Shown one piece after another: positions 1 through 11,126 of a DNA stretch of 64,000 nucleotides. Positions within the stretch are counted from its first letter, which is position 1, and each line of letters opens with the position of its first letter. This stretch comes from Hevea brasiliensis (lineage: Eukaryota; Streptophyta; Magnoliopsida; Malpighiales; Euphorbiaceae): contig NC_079503.1 of NCBI RefSeq assembly GCF_030052815.1, positions 56,276,735 through 56,340,734 of the forward strand, read 5' to 3'. Made by a program: the position numbers and the translations under genes. The notes under the pieces are model-generated. The model saw only the letters and a program-made list of their open reading frames with translations. It was not told the DNA's origin and did not search any database.

Positions 1-740
1 TTCCTTCAAGTTTCGGCCATGGAGGTTTTGAGGGAGTTCATTTCGGCATGGGTAAGGAGAAAGGTTGAAGATGAAGTTTAGTGAAAGTAATCTGCCCACT
101 TAGTGTATATTTTAATTCCCATAGTGCTCCACTCCCCCAAGAAAATGATTAAATAAGTGAAAAGTGTTAATTACCCAATTTGAACCCCATTTTTGCTATT
201 TATATTAGGTACCTCTAATTTAATTTTTCATTATATTTTCCAAGTGTAATATCATGTATTTTCAATGGACATTTAGTTCAAAAGAAAACTCGAGATGTCA
301 AATGACCACAATACCCCTGTTCGGGTTGCATTCCCGATTTTTCGGTAACACCGGGCTTTGTCCGTTTTTCTATTTCTCACTTTTCTTTGTACTAATTAAT
401 TAATTTTTCTTTGATATTTCTAATGATATTTATACTTCAATAGGGGTCTATTTAAGTCCTACAAATATTTTTCAAGGTTCCTCGCGGTCCAGGGCTAGGC
501 AACGGTCCACGCCGTGACTTCCCGGTGCGGTCACCCATCGCTAGGGTTCTCGGCTCGCTTAACTTGGTTACATTTCTTTGCTATTATTTTTCCTTTGTTT
601 TTCTTGTATTTTCTTTTCTTGTATTTCATTATTTTATGTCTCCTCACTCATATCGAAGTGTAGTTCTAGGCATCCTAGCTATCCGGACAACACTGGTCAC
701 TGGAACAGTAGAACGCACTACCGAACATAGGGGTGTTACA
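1..740 (-). repeat. C-family gypsy 3' LTR, cut by window edge
   Basis: The right end reads (minus strand) TGTAACACCCC, the LTR start shared with element C at 43608 and 49927. The segment is the reverse complement of that LTR's first ~740 bp, diverged. A purine tract follows at 741-757 and an integrase/chromodomain end lies beside it, so this is the 3' LTR of a minus-strand element. The rest of the LTR lies left of the window. Confidence 0.9.
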
Positions 741-786
741 ATTCTCTCCCCCTTAAATAAATTTTGTCTCGAAATTTTACCTGGCA

Positions 787-1216
787 TTAGTCTCTGAATA
801 GTTGTGGGTGCTGTCTCCTCATATCCTCTTCATGTTCCCAAGTAGCTTTCTGGCCTGAATGATGGTTCCACAGCACTTTAACCAGGTATATCTGTTTGTT
901 CCTCAGCTGCTTCACATCATAAGCCAGAATTTCTATGGGTTCTTCCTCATATGAGAGGTCTGGATTTACCTCAATCTCTTCAACTGATAGTACATGAGAT
1001 GGGTCAGATTTGTACCTCCTTAACATGGACACATGGAAGACACTGTGTATCCTTGCCAGCTCTAGAGGTAATGCCAACCAATATGCCAAAGGACCCACTC
1101 TTTCTAGAACCTCATATGGTTCGATGAAACGAGGACTCAGTTTCCCCTTTCTGCCAAATCTCATAATCCTCTTCCAAGGAGAAACTTTGAGGAATACTTT
1201 ATAACCCACTGCATAT
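787..1216 (-). pseudogene. Integrase C-terminus with chromodomain, C-family gypsy fragment
   Basis: About 140 codons stay open on the minus strand and hold the end of a Ty3/gypsy pol. The GPY/F module comes first (key residues [30 protein letters not shown]). A chromodomain-like tail follows, with VLWNHHSGQKATWE, and the frame ends near 787. In this family the integrase joins cDNA to chromosomes and the chromodomain is thought to steer it to marked chromatin. Everything upstream (RT, RNase H, integrase core) is missing because the frame breaks at about 1214-1216, where an LTR tip is fused on. The fragment matters because it sits next to a C-type LTR, so it shows what pol looked like in the family whose copy C has lost pol. 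Confidence 0.88.
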
Positions 1217-1324
1217 TTTATGTCTCCTCACTCATATCGAAGTGTAGTTCTAGGCATCCTAGCTGTCCGGACAACACTGGTCACTGGAACAGTAGAACGC
1301 ACTACCGAACATAGGGGTGTTACA
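1214..1324 (-). repeat. Duplicated 111-bp LTR tip
   Basis: Positions 1214-1324 repeat 630-740 with one visible substitution. The copy joins the broken chromodomain frame at a short shared stretch (TATTTTATG) and abuts a copia fragment at 1325. It looks like a rearrangement junction rather than an insertion, since no target duplication is seen. Confidence 0.85.
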
Positions 1325-1811
1325 ATCTTGGGATTTAAAACCCCTAGGTTGTTCCATGAAAATGTTTTCATCAATGTATCCATTGAGAAAAGTTGTTTTG
1401 ACATCCATATGCCAAATCTCATGATCATATTATGCAGCTATTGCTAATAGAATCCTAATTGATTTAAGCATGGCAATAGGTGAGAAAGTCCCTCATAGTC
1501 GATTCCTTGCCTTTGGCAAAACCCTTTCGCTACTAGCCTTGCTTTATAGGTCTCTACCTTTCTATCAGAACCAATTTTCTTCTTGAAAACCCATTTATTC
1601 CCTATAGGTACAATACCTTCAGGTGGATCAACAAGGTCCCATACTTGATTCTTATGCATGGAATAAATTTTGGATTTCATAGCTTCAATCCATTTTGAAG
1701 AGTCCATATCTGATATAGCTTCTTCATAGGTAACTGGATCATCTCCATGATCTATTTCCTCATGAGTAAACAACTCTTGTTCATCTTTATGAAGAAAACT
1801 ATATCTCACTG
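1325..1811 (-). pseudogene. Ty1/copia reverse transcriptase fragment
   Basis: On the minus strand this encodes the start of a copia RT: acidic linker, then KWIEAMKSKI, NQVWDLVDPPEGIVPIGNKW, VFKKKIGSDRKVETYKARLV and AKGF. It matches the RT starts of copia I (near 20.9 kb) and O (near 31.6 kb), so it is the same family. Both ends are truncated. At 1811 similarity to those copies stops after the bases for VRYS; at 1325 it is joined to a gypsy LTR tip. The frame is open for ~100 codons, then shifted. The YVDD catalytic part is absent, so it cannot be functional. Confidence 0.88.
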
Positions 1812-2478
1812 TACTTTAAACTTCCCTTATACCTCTTCTTATTACTATCAATAGCTTCCTTATAGAGTGGAGAGGATTTTTAGTAAAGGGTGCTTAAGGT
1901 TTTGATATGTAAATGAAGAAGAAATCAAGCTTTAAGCTTGACAACAATGGTGGAAAAGAGGGACAAGGGTGCAGGCCAAAAGAAGGGAGAGAGAAGAGGT
2001 GGAGTGGAGAAGAAGATGGTTAGTGGGGTTTGTCTTTTATGCCTTATATATATATATTCTTTTTTTTTATACTTTAAATTTTTAAATTTTCCTAAGCCTT
2101 TTTCTTTTCTTTTCTTTTCTTTTCTTTTCTTTTCTTTTCTAATTCAATTCATAAAGTTTTTAATTTATGTTAATTATTTTATTCTCTCAAATTTTTAATT
2201 TTACATTTTGGTCAAAATTCACCTTTGGGGGTGAAATGACCAAAATGCCCTGCATGATACATATCGGGTTATTTTTATTATTTTATACTAATTAATAAAT
2301 TCTCTTAAATTTTATTTTACTTTCTCTAAATTTTTCCTATATTTTCTTAATATTTATTCCATCAATTTATGCTTCCTCACTATAGTTTAAGTGTAGTTCC
2401 AGACATTCTGGCTGTCCAAACAGACATTAGTCGTCGGAATAGTAGAATGTACGGACTACCTATGGTGAGGGCGTTACA
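1812..2478 (-). repeat. Element A gypsy 3' LTR, truncated
   Basis: The right end reads TGTAACGCCCTCACC on the minus strand, followed at 2479-2494 by a polypurine tract (TTAGAGGGGAAGA on the minus strand) and the chromodomain end of pol. The conserved block GAAATGACCAAAATGCCC is at 2233-2250. The left limit is where copia similarity ends. I assign 1812-2230 to this LTR by position and composition only, because the matching part of the 5' LTR lies beyond the right edge of the window. Confidence 0.7.
2099..2139. repeat. (TTTTC)n microsatellite
   Basis: About eight uninterrupted TTTTC units inside the element A 3' LTR. Confidence 0.95.
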
Positions 2479-2532
2479 ATTCTTCCCCTCTAAATAGAAA
2501 TTTCAACCTCGAAAATTACCTGATGTGAAGAG

Positions 2533-3245
2533 CTAAGGAAACTGTTGCCTCATCATCTTCTCACTCTCCCATATCGCTTCTTCTGTGTTGTGGTGTCTCC
2601 ACAAGACATTCACTAGTGGGATCCTCTTGTTTCTGAGTTCTTTCACTTCCCGTGCCAAGATTGGGATTGACTCTTCTTCATATGTCAAATCAGGTTGCAC
2701 AATTATTTCTTTTGCTGAAATGACATATGAAGGATCTGATCGGTATCTCCTGAGCATCGGCACATGGAACACATTGTGAATCTTGTCCAGCTCAGGTGGT
2801 AAAGCTAGCCTATAGGCTATTGGACCCACACGTTTAATGACATCATATGGACTAATAAACCTAGGGCTTAACTTACCCTTCTTACCAAACCTTAGCACTT
2901 TCTTCCAAGGTGATACCTTGAGAAACACCTTATCGCCAACCTCATACTCTATATACTTTCTTCTCAGGTTGCCATATAACTTCTGTCTATTTGAGGCGAC
3001 TTTCAAATTGTCTTTGATGAGTTTCACTTTTTCCTCAGTCTGTCTCACTAAATTGGGCCCACTACCTTCTCTTCCCCCATTTCTGTCCAACATAAGGGAG
3101 TCATGCACCTCCTCCCATACAATACTTCATATGGAGCCATTTTTATACTAGAGCTGTTATTATAAGCAAACTCTACCAAAGGAAGATACTTCTCCCAACT
3201 TCGTTCAAAATCAATGATGCGGCTTCTTAACATATCCTCCAATAC
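2533..3245 (-). pseudogene. Element A integrase 3' exon: GPY/F and chromodomain
   Basis: This is the distal part of the element A integrase. It begins at 3245 directly after the intron, with LEDMLR and the late catalytic-core helix region (SWEKYLPLVEFAYNN, MAPYEVLYGR). It continues through a basic linker, the GPY/F module (SPRFISPYDVIKRVGPIAYR, NVFHVPMLRRYR) and a chromodomain tail ([14 protein letters not shown]), ending at a stop at 2533. A frame change lies around 3050-3110. The 5' part of the same gene lies at 14204-16199, because element D sits in between, inside the intron. Only ~50 bp separate the stop from the purine tract and 3' LTR, normal for the family. It is a dead copy with clear domain content. 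Confidence 0.88.
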
Positions 3246-3330
3246 CTATCATATCGTATTATTCATGTCATTAGTGTCAGGTCATTATTATCATTCCTTT
3301 AACAATTATAGCTATCCAATAAGTTCTAAG
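3246..3330 (-). other. Element A integrase intron, 3' part
   Basis: The distal 80 nt (3246-3325) plus the 5-bp duplicated target CTAAG (3326-3330). The minus-strand sequence ends in GATATGATAG before the exon, a normal AG acceptor, and has an ACTAATGAC branch-point-like stretch upstream. The other 11 nt are at 14193-14203, making a 91-nt intron before D inserted. Confidence 0.75.
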
Positions 3331-6282
3331 TCTAACGCCCCTTACCCGTCTACAGTATAGCCAAGTAAGATATGTCACACAGTGTACCGGAACACCCTAT
3401 TTTATTTCAATCATTTTTATTCTTCCTAATTTATTTATTTCATAGTTATGAAATATAGTTCGTGAAATATCATTCATTTAAGTCATTTATTGAAAACATA
3501 AATTTATTTGGGGTTCTGCAAATTTTATGGAAAATTCGACAGAGTACCGGCTAAAAATGGAGAAAACAGTTCTTCGGAACCTGTAAAAAACACTTCCAAA
3601 ATTTTCAATCAATCCCAAACTCCATTTCATCATCAAAATCTCAATATTTTTCAACAACATTTCCATTTCTCAATCATTCATTTCTCAAGGTATTCATATA
3701 CAAGCAATAAATAAATACTCAATTTTCCATTCATAACACAATTTCCACTATTTACATTAACATCAAAATACATTACATAAGTCTCAATTACACATGAGAA
3801 AATAAAAGTTAGTTACAAAATACCAAAATGAAATCTAGTGTCCTACCAAAGCATTGAAGATGGTGAGGTGACACGGATACTATGCAGAGCTACAGGAGGT
3901 CTCACCCAGTCTGTGGTCTACTGGGCTCTCGGTCTGTATCTCCAGAACCTACGCGTGAAAAAAGCAACGCGCTAAGCAATAATGCTTAGTGGTGCCAATA
4001 ATAAAATAAAAAGAAATAACAGGAAGTAAATATCTAATACATGTTTTGATGTCTTATATAGACAATTTTTTTTTTCGATCATTATTGGTAATCTTATTTA
4101 TTATGTACTTGTTCTATTCATTATTGCATTAAATTTATTCACTTTCATTTTTGGGTGCCTAAGTAACCTATACTGGATGACTGGACTGGATAAATGGGTA
4201 AATTGGCACTGGGTATCAAGTACCTCGGGCCGTCACACCATCGGTCACATATGTATCTCCCGGTGTGCAACAAAACAGCTAATGAGCTGCAATAAATATT
4301 AGGCACAAGGCCAAGTATCAACACAATGTCAGAATGGCTAAAAGCCATAAAATCACAGAATGGCATAATGCCATGTGCAGTACTGCTAACTGAACCCTAT
4401 TGGCATGCCAACCTATCCAAACCAATCTAGCTAGGTGTACTGGGGCATGTTACACTTTTAAATTATACAATTTTTGAAATTTAAGTTTAGATGTTACTAT
4501 TCATTTCATTAGTCAACTAAAATGTTGACTTTTGCATAGACAATAGGTACATTGGTTCTAATACTCCCAACATACCACATTTTGCATTCTAAAATTGTTA
4601 GTATTAGTTGCCAATACCATTTCTAAGCTTAATGTTAGTTATTCAAAATTTTCAGATTTCAAGCCTCATATTTACTATTCCATTGGTCATTTATACAGTA
4701 GGAATTTGGCAAAATTGTCTTCACAAAAGTTGTTCCTTATTTTGTCTAGTTACATTTCCTTTTTAAAATCACTCCATTTGGAGTTTTCTAGCTCAAGTTA
4801 AGGCCTAAAAACCATAACTGGCTGGATTGGATGAGAATCAAAATTCAGGCAAAAGCGGATTCTGCCAGATTTGATAACCTAAGTTTGGTTGGCAATTTGA
4901 CTAGGTTATGGTCAGAATTTGGATTTGTGTTCTTCATAAAAGTTTTAGGTCTATGTCTGATATATCTTCTGGTAAAATTTCAGGTCAATTAGACCTTTCT
5001 ACACTGAGTTATGACCAAATGACTAAACACTGTTCATTTGGTCATTTTGCCCAGGCAGAATGCAGGTCACCCGGATTAGGGCAATTTTTAAGCCAACTTA
5101 CCAATTGAACCTCTACAACTCCATTTATAGCTGCACAAACCTGCTGGACTCATGCTCAGTCCTGCAGGTCAGCCAAGGCAGCCACACCAACTTCATTTCC
5201 CACTACATAAACCACTTCATTTCTCATTCACACATAACCAAATGGTCACTAATTGACCACTAAAACTTACTTTCACTATTACATGAACAACATCTCAATT
5301 TTGGGTCCAAACCCTAGCTCTACCATTTCAATTTTTCAAACACATACAATCAATGGATCAATTCATACTCCTAATAATGCATGTACAAGTTTGAAGAATT
5401 AATTGACACTAACCTTTGTTGGAGAGTTTTCCCTAGCTTAGAAAACTTCTTGATTTTTCTTTCTTTTTGCTACCCAAAGCTTCCTCAAGGTGCTAGATTA
5501 ATTTTTTGTGAAGAAGGCTAGGTTTTTAGAGTGAGATTTGGTGAGGTTCGGAGCTTGGGTGAGCTTTAATGGAGTTTTCCTTCCTCTCTCTCCCTCCACT
5601 TTTTTGGCTGCCCCAAAGGTTGAAGAAGCAACTGATTTTTCTTTCTTTTTTTCTGCCCATTAAGTTATTTTAAATAAGTTAATGCCATGTGTCAAAGTTT
5701 GATTGGGTGGGAGGATTTTTAATGACATCATAATGATGTCATAATTCCAATTCTTTAATTTTCCTTCCTTTTCTTGTCCACTAAATTTCAATTTAATTTT
5801 TAGCAATATTTATTCACATTTTATGTCATAATAATTATTTGCTTAACTGGGCAAGTCAGCCAAAAATCATCTCTGAAGACGAAATGACCAAAATGCCCTC
5901 CGTTTGGCTTAACAGACTAAAATTGTCTGTACCGATTTAAAAATTTTTCTAAACCTTTTCTTGGCATTCTAATGCCATAAAAACCTCAATAACCCTTCTC
6001 TGGAGTCTCAAAAATTATTTTATGAATTTTTCCCCGGGTCTAGGGCTCCTATATGCGAGAACCGCAACTTTTCACTGGTTTACCCATCGTTAGGGCACCG
6101 GCTCATTTAACTTGGTTGTATTTTATTTCTCAAATTTTTCCTAAACTTTTCTTATTAATATTAGAGTTAATTATGGTTCCTCACTTTAGTTTAAATATTT
6201 TTCTAGACGTTCTAGCTGTCCGGACCGACACTAATCAGCGGAACAGTAGAATGTATGGAGTTGCTACAGGGAGGGTGTTATA
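3331..6282 (-). repeat. Element D 3' LTR (2952 bp)
   Basis: The left end is mutated (tctaacgcccc for tgtgacacccc) and the right end is mutated too (ttata for ttaca). Compared with the 5' copy it lacks ~114 bp near 5098, which removes one unit of the ~195-bp internal module. It holds the conserved hairpin (3972-3989), a GACCAAATGA inverted repeat (5013-5043), a splice-donor-like site (5413/5414) and the ATGACATCAT palindrome (5722-5742). Confidence 0.95.
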
Positions 6283-6300
6283 ACTCTTCCCCTCTAATTT
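6283..6300 (-). other. Element D polypurine tract
   Basis: Minus-strand TTAGAGGGGAAGAG directly before the 3' LTR. It is the plus-strand primer for cDNA synthesis in this family, and the same tract is at 56453-56469 in B and 2479-2494 in A. Confidence 0.85.
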
Positions 6301-6344
6301 AAATTTCGTCCTTGAAATTTACCTGATGCAAACAGTTGAGGGAA

Positions 6345-7054
6345 CTATTGCCTCATCGTCTCTTCACTTTCCCAAGTTGCCTCCTCGATTTTATGGTGCC
6401 TCCAAAGCACTTTCACCAGTAGAATCTGCTTATTCCTTAACTCTTTCACTTCCTGAGCCAGGATCCGTATGGGTTCTTCTTCATATGTCAAATTCGGTTG
6501 TACTTCAATTTCTTCCATAGAGATGACATGTGAAGGATCTGAGCGGTATCTTCTTAGCATAGATACGTGGAACACATTGTGGATCTTGTCCAGCTCTGGT
6601 GGTAAAGCTAGCCTATAGGCCACTGGACCCACACGTTCAATGACTTCATATGGGCTAATGAACCTAGGGCTTAACTTACCTTTTCTTCCAAACCTCAGTA
6701 CCTTCTTCCATGGTGACACCTTGAGGAATACTTTGTCGCCAACTGCATATTCTATTTCTTTCCTCTTTAGGTCGGCATAAGATTTCTGTCTATCTGAGGC
6801 AACCTTCAAATTGGCTTTAATTAGTTTTACTTTCTCCTCAGTCTGTTTCACCAGTCTGGCCCTACCAGTTTATCTTTACCCAATTCAGTCCAGCACACTG
6901 GAGTTCTACATTTCCTCCCATACAGTGCTTCATACGGGGCCATTTGGATACTAGCTTGGTAGCTGTTATTCTATGTAAATTCTGCCAGTGGGAGGTATTT
7001 ATCCTAACTTCCCTCAAACTCAATGACACAGCTCCTCATCATATCCTCAAGGAC
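6345..7054 (-). pseudogene. Element D integrase 3' exon: GPY/F and chromodomain
   Basis: Downstream exon of the D integrase. It starts at 7054 right after the AG acceptor with the codons for V-L-E-D and continues through the end of the catalytic core. Two stops fall here (FEGS-stop and EFT-stop). The last 168 codons are open and carry the basic linker, GPY/F ([32 protein letters not shown]) and the chromodomain (VLWRHHKIEEATWE). The frame ends at a TAG at 6345 that B shares at the same codon, while A has CAG there and runs slightly further. It is nearly identical in protein to B, so D and B belong to one subfamily. Confidence 0.9.
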
Positions 7055-7128
7055 CTGACATATATTTCACGTTATTATTATCATTTATATTCAATATTTG
7101 TATTAGTTCAATTGTTTCAATTGTTTAC
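7055..7128 (-). other. 74-nt GT-AG intron in element D integrase
   Basis: On the minus strand the coding text breaks after ATC CAG with GTAAACAATTG and resumes after ATATATGTCAG. It is AT-rich, close to the minimum plant intron size, contains ACTAAT as a branch-point candidate and has an in-frame TGA four codons in. Element B has exactly this segment missing at 55701/55702. The A intron sits at the same codon boundary and shares the block ATGATAATAAT, so the two are homologous. Confidence 0.8.
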
Positions 7129-7863
7129 CTGGATTACTCTTTCTGATTGCCCATCCGTCTGAGGATGAAAAGCTGTGCTGAAGTGGAGTTGCGTACCCAA
7201 GGATTCATGCAACTTCTTCCAAAATCTTGATGTAAACCTTGGGTCTCGATCAGATATGATGGAAAGTGGAATTCCATGCAGTCTAACTATCTCATTAATA
7301 TACAATTCTGCTAACTTCTCCAGTGAGTAGTCAGTCTTAACTGGTAAAAGGTGTGCTGACTTCGTCAATCTATCTACTATCACCCATACTGCATCATGCT
7401 TCTTCTGGGTGAGAGGTAGTCCACTTACAAAATCCATGGTGACCTTATCCCATTTCCATTCAGGTATGCGTATAGGCTGTAGCAAACCCGATGGAACTTG
7501 ATGTTCTGCCTTGACTTGCTGATATGTCAAGCATTTAGTTACATAGTCAGCTATGTCCTTCTTCATATCAGGCCACCAATACTGAAGTTTTAGATCATGA
7601 TACATTTTTGTACTTTCTAGGTGCATAGCATAAATACTGGTGTGTGCCTCTTTCAGAATACTGGCTTTCAATTCCCCATCATCTGGTACACATACTCGTC
7701 CTTTGTAGTACAGACACCCATATGCTTTCATCTCATAGTCAGTTGCTTTCCCTTCTGAGATTTTACTCACAGTAGTCATTAATTTTTCATCTACCTTTTG
7801 CCCATCTAAAATCTGCTGTAGCAGGTTTGGCCTTACTTGCAACTCAGCCAAAATAGCTCCATC
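7129..7863 (-). pseudogene. Element D integrase 5' exon: zinc domain and DDE core
   Basis: Long open minus-strand frame (7117-7851, reading into the intron) after a stop at 7864. In order it has the HHCC zinc domain ([20 protein letters not shown], then KCLTYQQ, where the second C of the usual CxxC is Y), then the catalytic core with the first D in TMDFVSGLP, the second D in IISDRDPRF and the E in DGQSERVIQ. Integrase removes the cDNA ends and inserts them into host DNA, leaving the 5-bp duplications seen throughout the window. The frame runs straight to the intron donor at 7128. The lost zinc-binding C and the flanking stops make it non-functional. Confidence 0.9.
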
Positions 7864-9594
7864 TCAAGCTAAGGATAGACGGGCATTTAATGATCTCAAA
7901 GCTGTGATGGATTTTCTGCTCAAAGCGTCTGTAACTACATTTGCCTTCCCAGGATGGTAGTCAATTACACAATCATAGTCCTTCAGGAACTCAATCCATC
8001 GCCTCTGTCTAAGGTTGAGCTCCTTCTGGGTTGGCAAGTATTTCAGACTCTTTTGGTCTGTGTAAATGTAGCACTTTTCACCATACAAGTAATGCCTCCA
8101 TATCTTCAATGCGAAGATAATTGCTGCAAGTTCTAGATCATAGGTAGGGTAATTCTATTCATGTGGCCTTAGTTGCCTAAAAGCATAGGCGACCACCTTC
8201 CCCTCTTGCATTAATACACACCCTAACCTATTATGAGAGGCATCACTGTAAACCACAAAGTCCTTTCCCGACACTGGTTGTGTTAACACTGGTGCCTCAG
8301 TCAACATAGCCTTCAACTTCTCAAAACTGGTCTAACACTTATCATTCCAGTTAAATCTGACATTCTTGTGTAACAACTTGGTCATTGGAGCAGCTATTAA
8401 GGAAAATCCCTTCACAAATCTTCTGTAATACCCAGCTAGCCCCAAGAAACTTCTGACCTCAATTGTATTTTTGGGAGGCTTCCATTCCATCACTGCTTCT
8501 ATTTTCTTAGGATCCACCCTAATCCCATCAGCTGACACTATGTGTCCAAGGAATGCAATCTCATTTAACCAGAAGTCACACTTGGACAACTTAGCATACA
8601 ACTTCTTTTCTCTTAGGGTTTCCAGAACAATCCTCAAATGCTCATCATGTTCTTCCTTGGTCTTGGAATACACCAAAATATCATCAAGAAAGACCACTAC
8701 GAACCGATCTAGGTATGGATGGAAGATACGGTTCACAAGGTCCATGAATGCTGCTGGTGCATTTGTTAGGCCAAAGGGCATCACTAGGAACTCATAATGC
8801 CCATACCGGGTCCTGAATGCAGTCTTTGGCACATCTGCATCCTTCACCCTGAATTGATGATACCCTGATCTGAGATCAATTTTGGAAAATATTCCTACTC
8901 CCTTCAATTGATCAAACAGATCATCAATTCTAGGCAACAAATACTTATTCTTCAGAGTCACTTTATTCAACTGTCGGTAATTAATGCATAGCCTCAAAGT
9001 CTCATCCTTCTTCTTCACAAACAGCACTGGAGCTCCCCATGGTGACACGCTGGGGCATATGAACCCCTTATCTAGTAACTCCTGTAACTGGATTTTTAGT
9101 TCCTTCAATTCTATGGGCGCCATCCTATAAGGAGCAATAGAGATTGGTGCTGTACTCGGCAGTGTCTCAATAGCAAATTCAACTTCCCTTTCTGGTGGCA
9201 AACCAGGCAATTCTTCAGGGAACACATCTGAGAAGTCTTTTACTATGGATATGTCACACAGATCTGGCTTAGCCTGCCTAGTATCCACCACATGTGCTAG
9301 GTAGGCTTCATAGCATTTTCTCATCATTTTTCTTGCCACTATGGCTAAGATGACATTGGACAAGAAATCTGTCCTTTCCCCCACAACTGTGATCTCATTA
9401 CCCTTAGGAGTTTTCAAGGAAATTCTCTTCAATTTACAATCAACCATTGCCTGATAACGTGACAACCAGTCCATTCCCAAAATCACATCAAACTCATGGA
9501 AAGGCAACTCAATCAGGTCTGCCAAGAATTCATACCCCTGAATCCTTAACGGGCAACATTTGTACACTTTGTTCACCATTACACTGTGGTCCAA
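7864..9594 (-). pseudogene. Element D reverse transcriptase and RNase H
   Basis: The 420-codon frame 8332-9594 holds the tail of the protease region ([11 protein letters not shown]), a linker and the [55 protein letters not shown] and the catalytic FLDDILVYS (usual gypsy form F/YxDD). A TAG at 8332 in the NDKC context and a stop near 8150 interrupt the RT-RNase H join. RNase H continues at 7864-8109 with [20 protein letters not shown] and [19 protein letters not shown] copies the element RNA and RNase H removes the RNA strand. Catalytic residues are present but the frame is broken at least three times. Confidence 0.93.
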
Positions 9595-9615
9595 TGGATT
9601 AGTGACCAGGATGTC

Positions 9616-11006
9616 TTAGTCACTCTCCCCTACTAGTATCCCCTTTTCTACGGGTACGTTGATGCAGATGTATGAATGAGTGGATCCAAGATCCACCAAT
9701 GTATGCACAGATGTATTGTAGAGGGAAAACATACCCCTGATGATGTCCGGGGCATCTTGCTCCTCCTGAGCTCTCATGGCATAGGCTTTGGCAGGTGGTC
9801 TGTCCTCAAGCCTCTCTGCTGGCTCCGATGCAGGCCTCTGTGATGGTCCCACTGCCTCAGATTTGCCAAATTTCCTACCCCTTTGTGGTGTAAGAGCAGG
9901 TTTGTCTGCTTGTGTTAGAGTAGCTGTAGCAGTTCTGCGTGGATAATTCCTCAACTGATGCTCTATCGACCCACACCTTAAGCAGGCACCAGTCACTCTC
10001 CAACACTCCCCCTTATGCCATTTCAGGCAATGCGGATATGTAGAAGATGCTGGGGCTGGTCCCCTGAACCCTGTCCCTGGAGAGCTGCCCACTGATGGTG
10101 TTGACTGACCTCTCTTAGGGGTGAACTATGGCCTAGGTCCCTGGGACTGACCCTGACCTTGTGGTTGACCTAAACTCTATGCAGGTGGACCTTTGAACTT
10201 CTTTCCTGGTGCAGGAGATGAGTTAGACTGACCCAGGCCCCTCTTCTGCTGTCTCTCTCTTCTGGTCTGCTCACTTATTCTTACTTTTTCAACTTTTATT
10301 GCAACTTCCACTAACTTTTATTGCACCAGTCACTCTCCAAGGGAGTGATCATGATCTTTATATTATCATTTAATCCCTCTTCAAATCTCTTACACCTTTC
10401 GGCTTCATTAGGGACTATCTCCCTTCTGTAGCGGCTCAATCAGACAAATTCCTTTTTATACTTTGCCACTGTCAGCTATCTCTGCCTCAAATTAATGAAC
10501 TCTCTTCTTCTTTCTTCCAGGTATACACTACCCACATATTTCTTCTTGAATTCTGAGAGGAAGAAGTCCCAAGTTATTACTTTTGGCTATACCTCATTGG
10601 ACACCGTATCCCACCATTCATATGCATCATCTTGCAACAGAGATACAGCAGCTTCTAGATTTTATTCAAGAGTGCAGTGGAGTTGTTTTAAAACTCTGCC
10701 TGTTCTGTTCAACCAGTTTTCGGCTGCAACAGAATCATCTTCTCTCTTGCCAAAGAAGTCCATTGCTCCAAATTTTCTTAACCTTTCCAGATGTGATTTC
10801 TGCTGTGGAGGTGGTGGTGGTGGTGGCATTACCCTAGCCATTTGTCTAAAGAATTCGGCCATTTGCTGAAACACGGCCTGTGGAGGCTGAGCAGGCTCTG
10901 CTGGAGCTGGCGAAGTAGGTTCTCCCCTACCCCCAGTCTCAGCTACTACAGGTGGAGTATGACTCTCCACTTCCTCCTCAACTGCCCTCTGAGATGAAGG
11001 GTCCAT
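9616..11006 (-). pseudogene. Element D gag and protease
   Basis: The start ATG is at 11006 (MDPSSQRAVEEE), the same start as in B. The first 114 codons are acidic and proline-rich, then FFRQMARVMPPP and the capsid entry (LERLRKFGAMDFFGKRED). A TGA near 10662 and further breaks interrupt the capsid. From 10092 the frame is open again: a glycine/proline region, a CPHC-like start altered to YPHC, then a nearly complete CCHC knuckle (CLRCGSIEHQLRNY, last C changed to Y), then the aspartic protease site LVDLGSTHSYI. A TAG at ~9613 separates it from RT. A splice-acceptor-like AATAG lies 4 nt before the ATG. Confidence 0.87.
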
Positions 11007-11110
11007 ATCCTATTTAACAAAGACAACAGATCTGCATTAGTGTCACCTCGATTCTTACAAATGCAATGCATGGTATGGACTCAATCTAGGCCTAGAAAAG
11101 CCTAAACCGT

Positions 11111-11121
11111 GCTCTGTACCA
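11111..11121 (-). other. Element D primer binding site, one base short
   Basis: Minus-strand TGGTACAGAGC follows the 5' LTR after TTTAG. The usual initiator-Met tRNA match is TGGTATCAGAGC, so one T is missing. Confidence 0.85.
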
Positions 11122-11126
11122 CTAAA

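Noticed and set aside
1938..2198. 86-codon plus-strand frame with a Phe-rich tail
   Set aside because: It runs through the (TTTTC)n repeat in the element A LTR and has no coding character.
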